A stretch of 64,000 bases of DNA from UBA6054 sp963975575 (GCA_963975575.1 CAXBHL010000002.1:62001-126000); one strand, 5' to 3'. Positions 18,785 through 27,316 are shown, counted from the stretch's first letter. Translations and numbers: made by a program. Notes: a model not told the origin generated them from the sequence alone.

Positions 18785-20065
18785 TCAGGCCCGGCCGAAG
18801 CAGGCCCAGGCGGTGGGTTCGTCGATGGATTGCTCGGGTGAAACCGCTTGCTCGGCGGGCATATTCGCGCGGCGGCGGTGCACGGCGGCCTGGATCGAGT
18901 CGCCGGGGTCGGCCCGCACGATGGGCACGTCCGAGCCGAACACCACGCCGGTGCCCGGCCCGAGCCCGGAATCGAGCAGCTCACGGACCGGCAGCACGCG
19001 GTCCAGTCGGTCGGGCAGGGCGCGGGTCAGGGCCTCGATGTCGGCCAGCAGGTGGCAGGGCTGGAGCGAGGCGATCACGCCGAGTTCGCCGAAGCGGGGG
19101 ACGTCGGCGGCGTCGATCAGCTCGGCGTGCTCGATCCGGAAGCCGCGGGCCTTGGGGCGGGCGCGTTCGATGGCGTCGAGGGTGTCGCGGACGGCGGCGT
19201 CGCCGATCGCGTGGGCGGCCAGCGGGAGGTTGAGGGCGTCGACGCGGCGGACCGCGGTCTCGAGTTCGCCGGGGCTCATCATGGCCAGGCCGTGCGCGAG
19301 ACCTTTGGGGGCGTCGGCGTAGGGGTGGATGACGCGGGCGGTGCGGGAGTTGAGCGTGCCGTCGACGAAGATCTTTCCGCCCCCGAGGGTGATGCGGTCG
19401 GACTGCCACGCCCGGCGGGTTGCGAAGAGCGGGTCGAGGTCGTCAAGCAGTGCGTAGAGGCGGACGCGGACGGGCAACTCGCCGGCCTCGTCGAGATCCG
19501 CGAGGAGTTGGCCGAGCCAGGGCTGGGCCTTCATGTCGTGGACTTCGGCGTAGCCGAGGGTGGCCAGATGGTCGCACGCGGCCCGGACGAGACCCGGGCG
19601 GTCGCCGGGCGCGGGCTCGGGCACGGCGTCCCAGAGGGCGATCGCGGCGTGCTCGAGCAGCAGGCCCGAGGGTTCGCCGTTGTCGTCGAGCACCACACGA
19701 CCGTGCTCGAAGGACGAGCCGGCGTCGATGCCCGCGTGGGCCAGGGCGGCGCTGGAAGCGGCGATGGCGTGGTAGTCGAAGCACCAGGCGCAGACCGGCC
19801 GGTCGCCGGCGGCGTGGTCGAGTTCGGCGCGGGTGGGCCAGCGGGTGTCGGGCCAGGCCTCGGGGCGGGCGCCGTGGGCGAGCACCCAGGCATCGGGGGC
19901 GAGGTGGCGTGCTTTGGCTGCGATGCGTTCGAGCATGTCCGCGCGGGAGGTGCAGGCGGACAGGTCGGCCATGGTCAGCGAGCGGCCGAGCATGAGCAGG
20001 TGGGCGTGGTGCTCGGTCAGACCGGTCGCGGCCGGCTTTGTCGCGGGCGGCTCGTCGCGGTTCAT
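18785..20065 (-). CDS. YtcJ-like amidohydrolase, N-terminally shortened
   Basis: The 426-residue metal-dependent hydrolase has the amidohydrolase-3 layout: HAH at 20-22, GKIFVDGTLNSRTA, AAHAIGDAAV, FRIEHAEL and FGSDVPI, which supply the metal ligands and catalytic Asp. Family members are usually over 500 residues with a beta-sandwich domain formed partly by the N-terminus; here the protein starts only about 18 residues before the HxH, so that part is missing. The upstream reading frame is Arg/Pro-rich shadow sequence. ATG 20065 overlaps the stop of the preceding gene (ATGA). The substrate is unknown. Confidence 0.88.
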   Translation of the reverse strand: MNRDEPPATKPAATGLTEHHAHLLMLGRSLTMADLSACTSRADMLERIAAKARHLAPDAWVLAHGARPEAWPDTRWPTRAELDHAAGDRPVCAWCFDYHAIAASSAALAHAGIDAGSSFEHGRVVLDDNGEPSGLLLEHAAIALWDAVPEPAPGDRPGLVRAACDHLATLGYAEVHDMKAQPWLGQLLADLDEAGELPVRVRLYALLDDLDPLFATRRAWQSDRITLGGGKIFVDGTLNSRTARVIHPYADAPKGLAHGLAMMSPGELETAVRRVDALNLPLAAHAIGDAAVRDTLDAIERARPKARGFRIEHAELIDAADVPRFGELGVIASLQPCHLLADIEALTRALPDRLDRVLPVRELLDSGLGPGTGVVFGSDVPIVRADPGDSIQAAVHRRRANMPAEQAVSPEQSIDEPTAWACFGRA

Positions 20066-20703
20066 CGCGCGCCGCCGATCAGGGCCTCGACGACCCGGCC
20101 GGCCTCGTCCGAGTCCTCGCACGGGGCGGGCAGCTCGACGCGGATGACGCCGAAGCGGGCGCGGACGTCGATGCCCAGGCGGTCCACGCCGACGGCGACG
20201 GGGTCCTCGGGCTCGACGCCGGTGAGGAGGCGGCAGAGTTCGCGGAGGGCGTCGCGGTCGGCGTTGAGGCGTTTGCACAGCGCCGGCTCGGCGTCGAGCA
20301 GCGGGTTGGGAAGGCGGAGCTGGTCGCCGGGCACGACCGCGCCGGACCGGAGTTTGACGGAGTCGACCGCGGCCCGGGCCCAGCGGGGGGGCCGGGTGTC
20401 GGGGTGGTAGGCCATGTGGCGGTCGGTCCAGCGGTCCTCTTCGGCGGGCCGGTGGTGGACGAGGATGGTGGCGTCGGCCTCGAAGGAGTCGTCGGGCAGG
20501 CAGAGGACGAGCTCCTCGGCGTCGAGGAATGCCTGCTCGGCACCGAGGATCAGCTCGCCCGCCTGGCCGTCGACGACAAACCGGCAGTCGAAGGGCGTCC
20601 GGTCGGCCAGGGCGACGCAGCGGGTGTGCCGGCGGACGATCCGTGCGGCGTCCGCGTCGGCGTCGGGGGTGTTCGGGCTGTGGTGCGGGTCGTTGCCGGG
20701 CAT
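20062..20703 (-). CDS. hypothetical protein coupled to the amidohydrolase gene
   Basis: The 213-residue soluble protein has no signal or membrane segment. Its first half alternates short strands (RCVALADRTPFDCRFVVDG, ELVLCLPDDS, ATILVHHRP), vaguely like a flavin-binding split barrel, but no motif confirms this. ATG 20703 has no Shine-Dalgarno; CACAAT ends 6 bases before it, a weaker form of the hexamer seen at other starts. Its stop overlaps the start of the amidohydrolase, so a shared task is likely. Confidence 0.7.
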   Translation of the reverse strand: MPGNDPHHSPNTPDADADAARIVRRHTRCVALADRTPFDCRFVVDGQAGELILGAEQAFLDAEELVLCLPDDSFEADATILVHHRPAEEDRWTDRHMAYHPDTRPPRWARAAVDSVKLRSGAVVPGDQLRLPNPLLDAEPALCKRLNADRDALRELCRLLTGVEPEDPVAVGVDRLGIDVRARFGVIRVELPAPCEDSDEAGRVVEALIGGAR

Positions 20704-20736
20704 GGGGGGATTGTGGCGTGCGGGGGGCGGGAGGTC

Positions 20737-20774
20737 AAAAACGAGAACCGGGGTCGGACGAGTCCGACCCCGGT
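20737..20774 (-). terminator. rho-independent terminator of the histone-like gene
   Basis: accggggtcggac (20747-20759) pairs with gtccgaccccggt (20762-20774). On the minus strand the stem is followed by ctcgttttt. Confidence 0.8.
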
Positions 20775-20859
20775 GCGTTTGCGATCCGTGTTGCCGGGCC
20801 GAACGACACGCCCGGCGTGGATGGCCCAGCTCTTGGCGGTGGAATCCGCCGGAAGGGGC

Positions 20860-21114
20860 TTACTTCTTGACAGCGCGACGGCGGGTGGCCTTCTTCGCGG
20901 TCTTCTTGGCGGCCTTCTTGCGAGTGGCCTTCTTCTTGGAGGTCTTCTTGGCGGCCTTCTTGCGAGTGGCCTTCTTGGCGGTCTTCTTGGCGGCCTTCTT
21001 GCGGGTCGCCTTCTTGGCGGTCTTCTTGGCGGCCTTCTTGCGAGTGGCCTTCTTCTTAGAGGTCTTTTTGGCAGCTTTCTTCGCGGCCTTTTTGCGGGTG
21101 GCTTTCTTCGCCAT
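20860..21114 (-). CDS. lysine-rich histone H1-like protein
   Basis: The 84-residue basic protein is made of AAKKTAKKATRKK-type repeats of 10-14 residues, nearly all Lys, Ala, Arg and Thr. It resembles the tail of histone H1 and the bacterial Hc1/Hc2 and AlgP-type nucleoid proteins, which bind and compact DNA without sequence preference. The DNA is itself a tandem repeat, so copy number may vary between strains. ATG 21114 has aggag upstream. A TTGACA box at 21199-21204 suggests strong sigma-70-type transcription. A terminator follows. Confidence 0.88.
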   Translation of the reverse strand: MAKKATRKKAAKKAAKKTSKKKATRKKAAKKTAKKATRKKAAKKTAKKATRKKAAKKTSKKKATRKKAAKKTAKKATRRRAVKK

Positions 21115-21176
21115 GGCTTGAACTCCTCGTTCGGTTTGGGATCCGGCCCACTCGGGCCGGGCTCGCGGTGCGAGCA

Positions 21177-21204
21177 AGTGTGGTCAATCGCAAACGCTTG
21201 TCAA
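21177..21204 (-). promoter_or_regulatory. promoter of the histone-like gene
   Basis: A perfect TTGACA (21204-21199) and CACACT (21182-21177) are 16 bases apart. The start would give a leader of about 55 bases that ends in the aggag ribosome site. It is the only clear -35 box found in the window. Confidence 0.5.
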
Positions 21205-21665
21205 CTGCGTCAGGTCTGTCATCGACGCGCCGGACGCACCTTCTTGAGCAAAGTGCGCCATCCTTGCGCACTCGACGATCGGATCCAACATACACCATTG
21301 GTGCGCGGTCTGCACAAATCGAGCCGTCAAAAGTTCAACGCGGCGTCTTCGCGCGGTGATCGACGGGTGTGATCGGACGCCTTCGGCGCGGCGCACCGGC
21401 GCGCTGTCGCGACGGCTCGTTCGCGCGATCGCGTGCGATCGCGAGCGCGTGTTCGGGGCGTCGCACCGAGCGCAGCGCCGGGCTTCGACCCGCTCCGATC
21501 GCGCGGACGCGTCCCGCGGCGCGGGGTTGTCGGTTGTTGACGCTCAGCCGGCGCGGGAGGGGTGTTTCGGTGCAAGATCGCGACAGATCGGTGCGCGTTC
21601 GCGGCGCGTTCTGGTATGTCCTGTCAGCCCGTAAAGAAGGATCGGGGGCGTTGGCGGGTCGTGCG

Positions 21666-21671
21666 TAGACT
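21666..21671 (+). promoter_or_regulatory. -10-like hexamer TAGACT of the M16 homologue
   Basis: Six bases (gctcgc) separate it from ATG 21678, and no -35 box is visible at the normal distance. Confidence 0.55.
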
Positions 21672-21677
21672 GCTCGC

Positions 21678-22949
21678 ATGCCCAATCACACCTCTGCCGC
21701 TGCGTCCGGATCCGTCTCTGATCGCGTCACCACGCTGCGTTGCGGGATGCCCGTCGCGTGCGAGCGGGTGGACGGCGCGCGGTCGGTTTCGGTGGCCTGG
21801 ATGCTGCCCGCCGGGGCCGCGCACGACCCGGACAAACTTTGTGGAATTTCTTCGGTTTCGAGCGAGCTGATCTTCCGCGGCGCGGGCGACATGGACTCGC
21901 GCGCGGCCGCCGACGCGTTCGATCGCATCGGTGCGCTGCGGTCCGCGGAGTCCTCGATCCGGCGGATCGGGGTCGCCGCGACCACCACCGGAGACCGCCT
22001 GGAGGCGCTGCTCGGGCTGATGACCGACCTGGTGCGGCGTCCGCGGTTCGAGGCCGCGTCGGTCGAGCCGGCCAAGGCGCTGGCCCTTCAGTCGCTCGCA
22101 TCGCTGCAGGATGACCCGCAGGAACGGGCGGTGCTCGCCGCCCGCGAGCGTCATCTGCCGTCGCCGTTCAACCGCTCGACCTACGGCGACGAGGCCGGTA
22201 TCCGGGCGATCACGCGCGAGCGGGCGCTGGACTGGTGGCACGCGCACGCCGTGCCCGGCGGGTCGGTGCTGACCATCGCCGGCGACGTGGACCGCGAGGC
22301 CGCCGTCGCCCGGATCGACGATCTGCTCGGTGACTGGTCGGGTGTTCGCGACGAGCCCGCGCCGCGGAACGAGCCGGTGCGCGGGTACGCCCACGAGGCG
22401 GAGGAATCGAACCAGGTGCAGATCGTGGTGGTGCAGGACGGGCCGGCGGCGGGCGATCCGGACTCGGATCTCGAGCGGCTGGCGGTGTCGGTGCTCTCCG
22501 GCGGGATGTCGGGGCGGCTGTTCACGCAGGTACGCGAGGTCCGCGGGCTGTGCTACGCAGTGCACGCGTCGTACCGGGCCGACCGGGACCGCGGGGTGAT
22601 GTCCAGCTACGTCGGCACCACGCCCGAGCGGGCCCAGGAGTCGCTCGACGTGCTCTTCGAGCAGCTCGAGCAGATCAACACCGGGGACGTGACGCCGGAC
22701 GAGTTCCGGCGGGCGCAGATCGGCATGCGGTCCAAGCTGGTGTTCTCCGGCGAGTCCACCGGGGCCCGGGCGGCGACGATCGCGGGCGACCTGGTCACGC
22801 TGGGGCGTGTGCGCACGCTCGACGAGCGCCTCGAGACCATGGCCGCCATCACGCTGGACCAGCTCAACGACTACCTGCGCCGGCGCACCCCCGGCAAGCC
22901 GACGATCCAGACGCTCGGCCCTGCCCCCCTGACACCGCCGGTGGGCTGA
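21678..22949 (+). CDS. M16-family peptidase homologue without the zinc site
   Basis: The 423-residue protein has the two-domain M16 architecture, including the late GRLFTQVREVRGLCYAVHAS region that supplies the R/Y pair in active enzymes. The zinc-binding HxxEH, expected after the first strands, is replaced: GISSVSSELIFRG at 56-68 aligns with GxxHxxEHxxFKG, so both His and the Glu are gone. It should therefore be a non-catalytic subunit, like those that partner active M16 proteins, but no active partner is encoded in this window. ATG 21678 follows TAGACT by 6 bases. Confidence 0.88.
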   Translation: MPNHTSAAASGSVSDRVTTLRCGMPVACERVDGARSVSVAWMLPAGAAHDPDKLCGISSVSSELIFRGAGDMDSRAAADAFDRIGALRSAESSIRRIGVAATTTGDRLEALLGLMTDLVRRPRFEAASVEPAKALALQSLASLQDDPQERAVLAARERHLPSPFNRSTYGDEAGIRAITRERALDWWHAHAVPGGSVLTIAGDVDREAAVARIDDLLGDWSGVRDEPAPRNEPVRGYAHEAEESNQVQIVVVQDGPAAGDPDSDLERLAVSVLSGGMSGRLFTQVREVRGLCYAVHASYRADRDRGVMSSYVGTTPERAQESLDVLFEQLEQINTGDVTPDEFRRAQIGMRSKLVFSGESTGARAATIAGDLVTLGRVRTLDERLETMAAITLDQLNDYLRRRTPGKPTIQTLGPAPLTPPVG

Positions 22950-23035
22950 GCGGGCGTGGATCGGGACGGGGTCATCGACGGGGGACGGCCGGGGTGGGCG
23001 GTGGCGGCGCCTTGGCTGATCCGGCCGCCGACTTC

Positions 23036-23041
23036 TACACT
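23036..23041 (+). promoter_or_regulatory. -10-like hexamer TACACT of the ABC permease gene
   Basis: An 8-base gap (cccgccct) to ATG 23050 is slightly longer than at the other leaderless starts. Confidence 0.45.
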
Positions 23042-23049
23042 CCCGCCCT

Positions 23050-24786
23050 ATGCCCGCCCGCCTCGTCCGCATCCTGACCGAGCACGCCCTGCTGCTCATC
23101 ATGTTGGCCATCCTCACGGCCTTCCTTCTGTATCCGATTGGGCTGACCGTTCGCGGCGGGTTCGCGGCCGATCCGGCGACGGGTCGGGGGTTCACCCTCG
23201 ATCATCTGTCGCTGGTCTTCCAGGACCCGCGTCTGACCGGCGGGCTGGCGAACGCGTTCAAGATCGCGATCGCCACGACGACCTTGTGCATCCTGATCGC
23301 GCTGCCGCTGGCGGTGCTCAGCGCCAACTACCGCTTCCCGTTCAAGCGGTCGCTCAACGCGGCCATTCTCGTGCCGCTGATCCTTCCCCCGTTTGTGGGG
23401 GCGTTGGGCATCCGGGCGTTGCTCGGGCGGGCCGGCTCGCTCAACGCGCTGCTGGGGACGGACTTTGACCTGCTCGGGTCGAACAAGTTCTGGGGTGTGG
23501 TGATCGTGCAGGCGCTGCACCTGTACCCGATCATCTATCTGAATGCCACGGCGTCGCTGGCGAATCTGGACCCGGCGCTCAACGAGAGCGCGGAGAACCT
23601 GGGGGCGGGGCCGTGGCGTCGGTTCTTCACGATCACGCTGCCGCTGATCCGCCCGGGCCTGTTCGCGGGGTCGACGATCGTGTTCATCTGGGCGTTCACC
23701 GAGCTGGGCACGCCGCTGATGTTCGACTACTACCAGGTCACCTCGGTGCAGATCTTCTCCGGGCTCAAGGAGGTCCAGAACAACGCCGAGCCGTACGCCC
23801 TGACGGTGGTCATGCTGACGGTGGCGATCTTGTGCTACGTGCTGGGCAAGGCCGTGTTCGGGCGGCAGGGGTACGCGATGTACTCCAAGGCTTCGCGGGC
23901 GGGCGAGGAGATCCGCCTCGTCGGTGTGACGGGCTGGCTCGCGACGGCCGGGTTCGGCCTGGTGACGGTGCTGGCGGTGCTGCCCCACCTGGGCGTCGTG
24001 CTCACCTCGCTGGCCCAGCCGGGCGCGTGGTACCAGACGGCCCTGCCGACCGAGTTCACGCTGTCGCACTACGAGCAGGCTCTGACCAACGACGAGTCAT
24101 TCCGCTCGATCCAGAACTCGCTGGTGCTCAGCCTGCTGGCGATGGTGCTCAACATGGGCATCGGCATCATGGTGGGCTACCTGATCGTGCGGACCAAGGT
24201 CAAGGGCCGGTCGCTGCTGGACGCGTTGTGCATGCTGCCGCTGGCGGTGCCGGGGCTGGTGATGGCCTTCGGCTACGTGGCGATGACGCTGCGGTGGCCC
24301 TTCGGGCCGGGCATGGTGCTCGACGGCACCCCGCTGGACCTTGAGATCTTCGGGGCCAACCCCAACCCCTTCCCGCTGCTGATCATCGCGTACGCCATCC
24401 GGCGCCTGCCCTACATCGTGCGGTCCACGGTGGCGGGGCTGGAACAGACCTCGGGCGAGCTGGAGGAGGCGGCGGTCAACCTTGGGGCCAGCCGGATCAC
24501 GGCGGTGCGGAAGGTCATCGTGCCGCTGATCATGGCCAACCTGATCGCGGGCGGGCTGCTGGTGTTCAGCTTCTCGATGCTGGAGGTTTCCGACTCCCTG
24601 ATCCTGGCGCAGAAGTCCGACCACTTCCCGATCACCAAGACCATCTACGAGCTGACCAACCGGCTGGGCGACGGCATCTTCGTGGCCAGCGCCATGGGCG
24701 TGTGGGGCATGTCGCTGCTGGCGGTGACGCTGGTGGGGGCGTCGGTGATGATGGGCAAGAAGCTGGGGTCGATCTTCCGTGTCTGA
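23050..24786 (+). CDS. iron(III)-type ABC transporter permease, fused double domain
   Basis: The 578-residue inner-membrane protein contains two copies of the binding-protein-dependent permease domain, about twelve helices in all. Each half has an EAA loop that docks the ATPase: ESAENLGAGPWRRFF at about residues 178-192 and EEAAVNLGASRITAVR in the second half. This layout is typical of FbpB/ThiP-like iron or thiamine uptake systems. Neither a matching ATPase nor a periplasmic binding protein is adjacent, so they must be elsewhere. The GNAT gene starts inside its last codons. Confidence 0.9.
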   Translation: MPARLVRILTEHALLLIMLAILTAFLLYPIGLTVRGGFAADPATGRGFTLDHLSLVFQDPRLTGGLANAFKIAIATTTLCILIALPLAVLSANYRFPFKRSLNAAILVPLILPPFVGALGIRALLGRAGSLNALLGTDFDLLGSNKFWGVVIVQALHLYPIIYLNATASLANLDPALNESAENLGAGPWRRFFTITLPLIRPGLFAGSTIVFIWAFTELGTPLMFDYYQVTSVQIFSGLKEVQNNAEPYALTVVMLTVAILCYVLGKAVFGRQGYAMYSKASRAGEEIRLVGVTGWLATAGFGLVTVLAVLPHLGVVLTSLAQPGAWYQTALPTEFTLSHYEQALTNDESFRSIQNSLVLSLLAMVLNMGIGIMVGYLIVRTKVKGRSLLDALCMLPLAVPGLVMAFGYVAMTLRWPFGPGMVLDGTPLDLEIFGANPNPFPLLIIAYAIRRLPYIVRSTVAGLEQTSGELEEAAVNLGASRITAVRKVIVPLIMANLIAGGLLVFSFSMLEVSDSLILAQKSDHFPITKTIYELTNRLGDGIFVASAMGVWGMSLLAVTLVGASVMMGKKLGSIFRV

Positions 24787-25354
24787 GCCCGCACCCGGTT
24801 CCGGCGTTCGGGTGCGTCGGGCGACCGAGGCCGACATCGGCGCGATCGCCGCGTTGCTCAACGACCAGATCCTGCACGGGCGGGCCCACTTCGGCGTGGC
24901 GCCCGAACCGGAATCGGTGGTGCTCGAGCAGTGGCGGCTGGGTCAGGAGCGGTTCCCGTGGCTGGTGGGTGCCGACGCCGATGGCCGGTTCCTCGGCTTC
25001 GCGCGGGCGGGCACCTGGAAGGTGCGTGAGGCGTACGACTGGACGGTGGAGGCGGGGATCTACATCGAGCCGGCCGCCCGGGGAATGGGCGTGGGCAAGG
25101 CCCTGTACGCCCGCCTGTTCGAGGTGCTCCGGGCCCAGGGCTTCGTGGTGGTGCTGGCGGGCGTGACGGTGCCCAACGCGGCGTCGGAGCGCCTGCACGA
25201 GTCGGTCGGCATGGTTAACGCGGGCGAGTTCAGCCCGGTGGGCTACAAACTCGGCCGGTGGATGGCGGTGCGGTACTACCACCTGGTGCTCCGAGAGCTG
25301 GGGCCGGACGAGGACCCGGGTGGGCTGCGGACGGTTTCCGAAGTGTGGTTTTAG
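24779..25354 (+). CDS. GNAT N-acetyltransferase, phosphinothricin-acetyltransferase-like
   Basis: The 191-residue protein has the acetyl-CoA-binding motif ARGMGVGKALYARLF, preceded by WTVEAGIYIEP, and the VTVPNAASERLHESVGMVNAGEF segment typical of the Pat/MnaT group, which acetylate small amines or Met derivatives. The exact substrate is unknown. It starts at GTG 24779, overlapping the end of the permease gene by 8 bases, so it is translated from the same mRNA. Confidence 0.9.
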   Translation: MSEPAPGSGVRVRRATEADIGAIAALLNDQILHGRAHFGVAPEPESVVLEQWRLGQERFPWLVGADADGRFLGFARAGTWKVREAYDWTVEAGIYIEPAARGMGVGKALYARLFEVLRAQGFVVVLAGVTVPNAASERLHESVGMVNAGEFSPVGYKLGRWMAVRYYHLVLRELGPDEDPGGLRTVSEVWF

Positions 25355-25367
25355 ACCGAGGCACGCC

Positions 25368-25904
25368 ATGGCAAAGTACGAGGTCGCTTTGCTCAATCAT
25401 TACCAGCGGCTATGGGGCTCGCCCATCCGCCAGCATCTCCAGGAACGCGGGCCGATCCATCATTTGCCCTTGGGATTCTTGGTTCTTGAGTTCAAAGGCG
25501 GATCCCAGTGGAAGTACGCAACGGTTGGGTTGGGGCCGGTCTGTGGCATGGAGTTCTTTGTCGTCGCGCCTGAACAGAACGGCCACCATGTCCAGACCCT
25601 GGCGGTCGTCAGCCACTATGCGATCACGGGCCCCGGGCTGGGTTGGGGCCACACCGTTTTCCTCGGCGAAGGCTGGTTGCCCGGTTCGGGTTGTGACCAT
25701 CTGCTACTTTCGAAGCCACACGCGGACAATGCCGGTCTGGAGAGCTTCCAGCACGATGGCAGGATGGTGCGGTGTCTTTGGCTGCTCCCAATCACCAGAG
25801 AAGAACGAGAGTTCAAGATCCGCTGTGGGCTCGAAGCGCTGGAGAGCATCTTTGAAGATGAGTCTATCGACTACGCGAACCCGCTTCGGACGAGCCTGGT
25901 CTGA
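25368..25904 (+). CDS. SUFU (suppressor of fused) domain protein
   Basis: The 178-residue protein resembles the bacterial SUFU family: WKYATVGLGPVCGMEFFVV, then a WGHTVFLGEGWLPGSG loop, then CLWLLPITREEREFKIRCG and an acidic end. In bacteria such domains often act as immunity proteins to polymorphic toxins, but stand-alone copies of unknown role also exist, and no toxin gene lies nearby. Base composition is visibly lower in G+C than in the neighbouring genes, suggesting recent arrival. ATG 25368 is preferred because upstream residues overlap the GNAT gene. Confidence 0.82.
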   Translation: MAKYEVALLNHYQRLWGSPIRQHLQERGPIHHLPLGFLVLEFKGGSQWKYATVGLGPVCGMEFFVVAPEQNGHHVQTLAVVSHYAITGPGLGWGHTVFLGEGWLPGSGCDHLLLSKPHADNAGLESFQHDGRMVRCLWLLPITREEREFKIRCGLEALESIFEDESIDYANPLRTSLV

Positions 25905-25937
25905 GAGCCGCCTGCGCTCGCCTCGATCCCGCCCGAA

Positions 25938-25943
25938 TACCAT
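25938..25943 (+). promoter_or_regulatory. -10-like hexamer TACCAT of pdxA
   Basis: Five bases (cctcc) lie between it and GTG 25949. The same hexamer and gap occur at nadE and glyA. Confidence 0.55.
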
Positions 25944-25948
25944 CCTCC

Positions 25949-26998
25949 GTGACCACGCATCGCCCAACCATCGCCATCTCGCTCGGTGACCCCGGGGGCA
26001 TCGGCCCCGAGGTGATCGTCCGCGCGTTGACGGACCGGGCGGTGCGGGCGTCGGCCCGGTACGCGATCCACGGCTCGTCGGTCGCGATGCACCGGGCGGC
26101 CGACGCGATGCGGATCGACCCGTTCTGGTGGCGGGTGGACGCCCGGTCGAGCCTGGGCGACACGGCGAGCGCCCACGACGTGGTGCTGTTCGACTCCGAC
26201 CCCGAACTGGCCGGCCAGCAGATCGAGCCGGTCTTCGAGCCGAGGCCGACCAAGCTGGGCGGGGCCCTGAGCTTCCGCTGGGTCGAGGCGGCCATCGCCG
26301 ACGCGCAGCGTGCGCCCTCGGACCCGCGCCACGCCGACGCGGTCGTGACCGGCCCGATCTGCAAGGAGGCGTGGTCGATGGCCGGCAAGGGGCGCTGGCC
26401 GGGCCACACCGAGCTGTTCGCCGACCGGTTCAAGTCCAAGCGGTTCGCGATGATGTTCGTGGGCCAGAAGCTGCGGGTGGTGCTGGCCACCGTGCACGTG
26501 CCGCTGATGGACGTGCGCAACCACCTGACCATCGGGGCGGTGCACACGGCCATCGACCTCGGGCACGACGCGTGCAAGCGACTGGGCTACAAGCGACCGC
26601 GCATCGGCGTGGCCGGGCTCAACCCCCACGCGGGCGAGAAGGGCCTGCTGGGGGACGAGGAGGAGCGGATCATCACCCCCGCGGTCGATCTGGCCGTGCG
26701 CCAGGGCATCGACGCCCACGGCCCGCTGCCCGGCGACACGATCTTCAACACCGCGTTGCAGGGCCGGTTCGACCTGGTGGTGGCGATGTACCACGACCAG
26801 GGGCTGATCCCGGTGAAGCTGCTCGAGCGCGACCTGGCCGTCAACACGACGCTGGGCCTGCCCGTGGTGCGGACGAGCCCGGACCACGGCACGGCGTTCG
26901 ACATCGCCGGGACGGGCAAGGCCGACCCGGGCTCGATGACGAGCGCGATCCGGCTGGCGGCGAGATTGGTGGCGCGGGTGGAGGCGGTCGCCGAGTGA
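25949..26998 (+). CDS. pdxA: 4-hydroxythreonine-4-phosphate dehydrogenase
   Basis: PdxA oxidises 4-phosphohydroxy-threonine in the DXP-dependent route to pyridoxal phosphate. This 349-residue protein shows GDPGGIGPEVI at the start, TGPICKEA, the metal-binding His in WPGHTE, NPHAGEKGLLGDEE, MYHDQGLIPVK and SPDHGTAFDIAGTGKA. Length is normal. GTG 25949 is the start and lies 5 bases after TACCAT. It is not in an operon with other pyridoxal genes. Confidence 0.96.
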   Translation: MTTHRPTIAISLGDPGGIGPEVIVRALTDRAVRASARYAIHGSSVAMHRAADAMRIDPFWWRVDARSSLGDTASAHDVVLFDSDPELAGQQIEPVFEPRPTKLGGALSFRWVEAAIADAQRAPSDPRHADAVVTGPICKEAWSMAGKGRWPGHTELFADRFKSKRFAMMFVGQKLRVVLATVHVPLMDVRNHLTIGAVHTAIDLGHDACKRLGYKRPRIGVAGLNPHAGEKGLLGDEEERIITPAVDLAVRQGIDAHGPLPGDTIFNTALQGRFDLVVAMYHDQGLIPVKLLERDLAVNTTLGLPVVRTSPDHGTAFDIAGTGKADPGSMTSAIRLAARLVARVEAVAE

Positions 26999-27316
26999 GG
27001 ACGGCCTGACGGGTCCGCACGAGCCGCGACCAAACAAGCCGCGACCGGAAAGGAGCGGGCGCGGAGGCGTGCGATGGTTTTCCGGTCCGGACCCGCTCCA
27101 ATGCCGGTCCCGTTTCGGTTCCCCCTCTGCGAGTCTCTGCGCCCTCCACGTGCTCTGCGGTGAGGTCGACCTCCCGAACCGCCGGGCGATCAAAGCCGAA
27201 GCACGGACACGCCCCCGCGCCCGCTCCCTGCCGGTCGCGGCTGGTTCGGGACCCGGCCGATTCGGTCGGGCATAGACTCGGGCTCGCCGCCTGATCACCG
27301 GCGACGGGCAGGACCC
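26999..27316. other. 318-base intergenic region
   Basis: No gene is seen. At 27123-27161 there is a decayed piece of the A/G-rich element's arm (ctctgcgagtctctgcg and tgctctgcgg). TAGACT at 27272-27277 is a possible -10 site for the MATE gene, giving a leader of about 33 bases. Confidence 0.55.
27123..27161. repeat. decayed arm of the A/G-rich element
   Basis: ctctgcgagtctctgcg followed by cacgtgctctgcgg keeps the period and words of the arms at 11951-11990 and 15365-15404 but has several changes, and no inverted partner is visible. Confidence 0.5.

Larger units (their letters stand above)
21115..21677. other. 563-base divergent intergenic region without a gene
   Basis: The region separates the histone-like gene from the M16 homologue. 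The first ~90 bases hold the histone-like promoter. The stretch 21350-21660 is unusually rich in GCGC and GATC words (for example gcgatcgcgtgcgatcgc at 21424-21441, and further gatcg sites at 21358, 21370, 21500, 21577 and 21588). Open frames here give Arg-rich shadow proteins only. No tRNA, repeat family member or clear RNA was found. Confidence 0.6.

Noticed and set aside
20860..21114. repeats of the H1-like gene as a CRISPR array
   Set aside because: The repeats are contiguous, in frame and encode a coherent basic protein; there are no unique spacers.
21335..21685. small minus-strand genes in the gap before the M16 gene
   Set aside because: The products are Arg-rich without any hydrophobic core, and no start signals are present.
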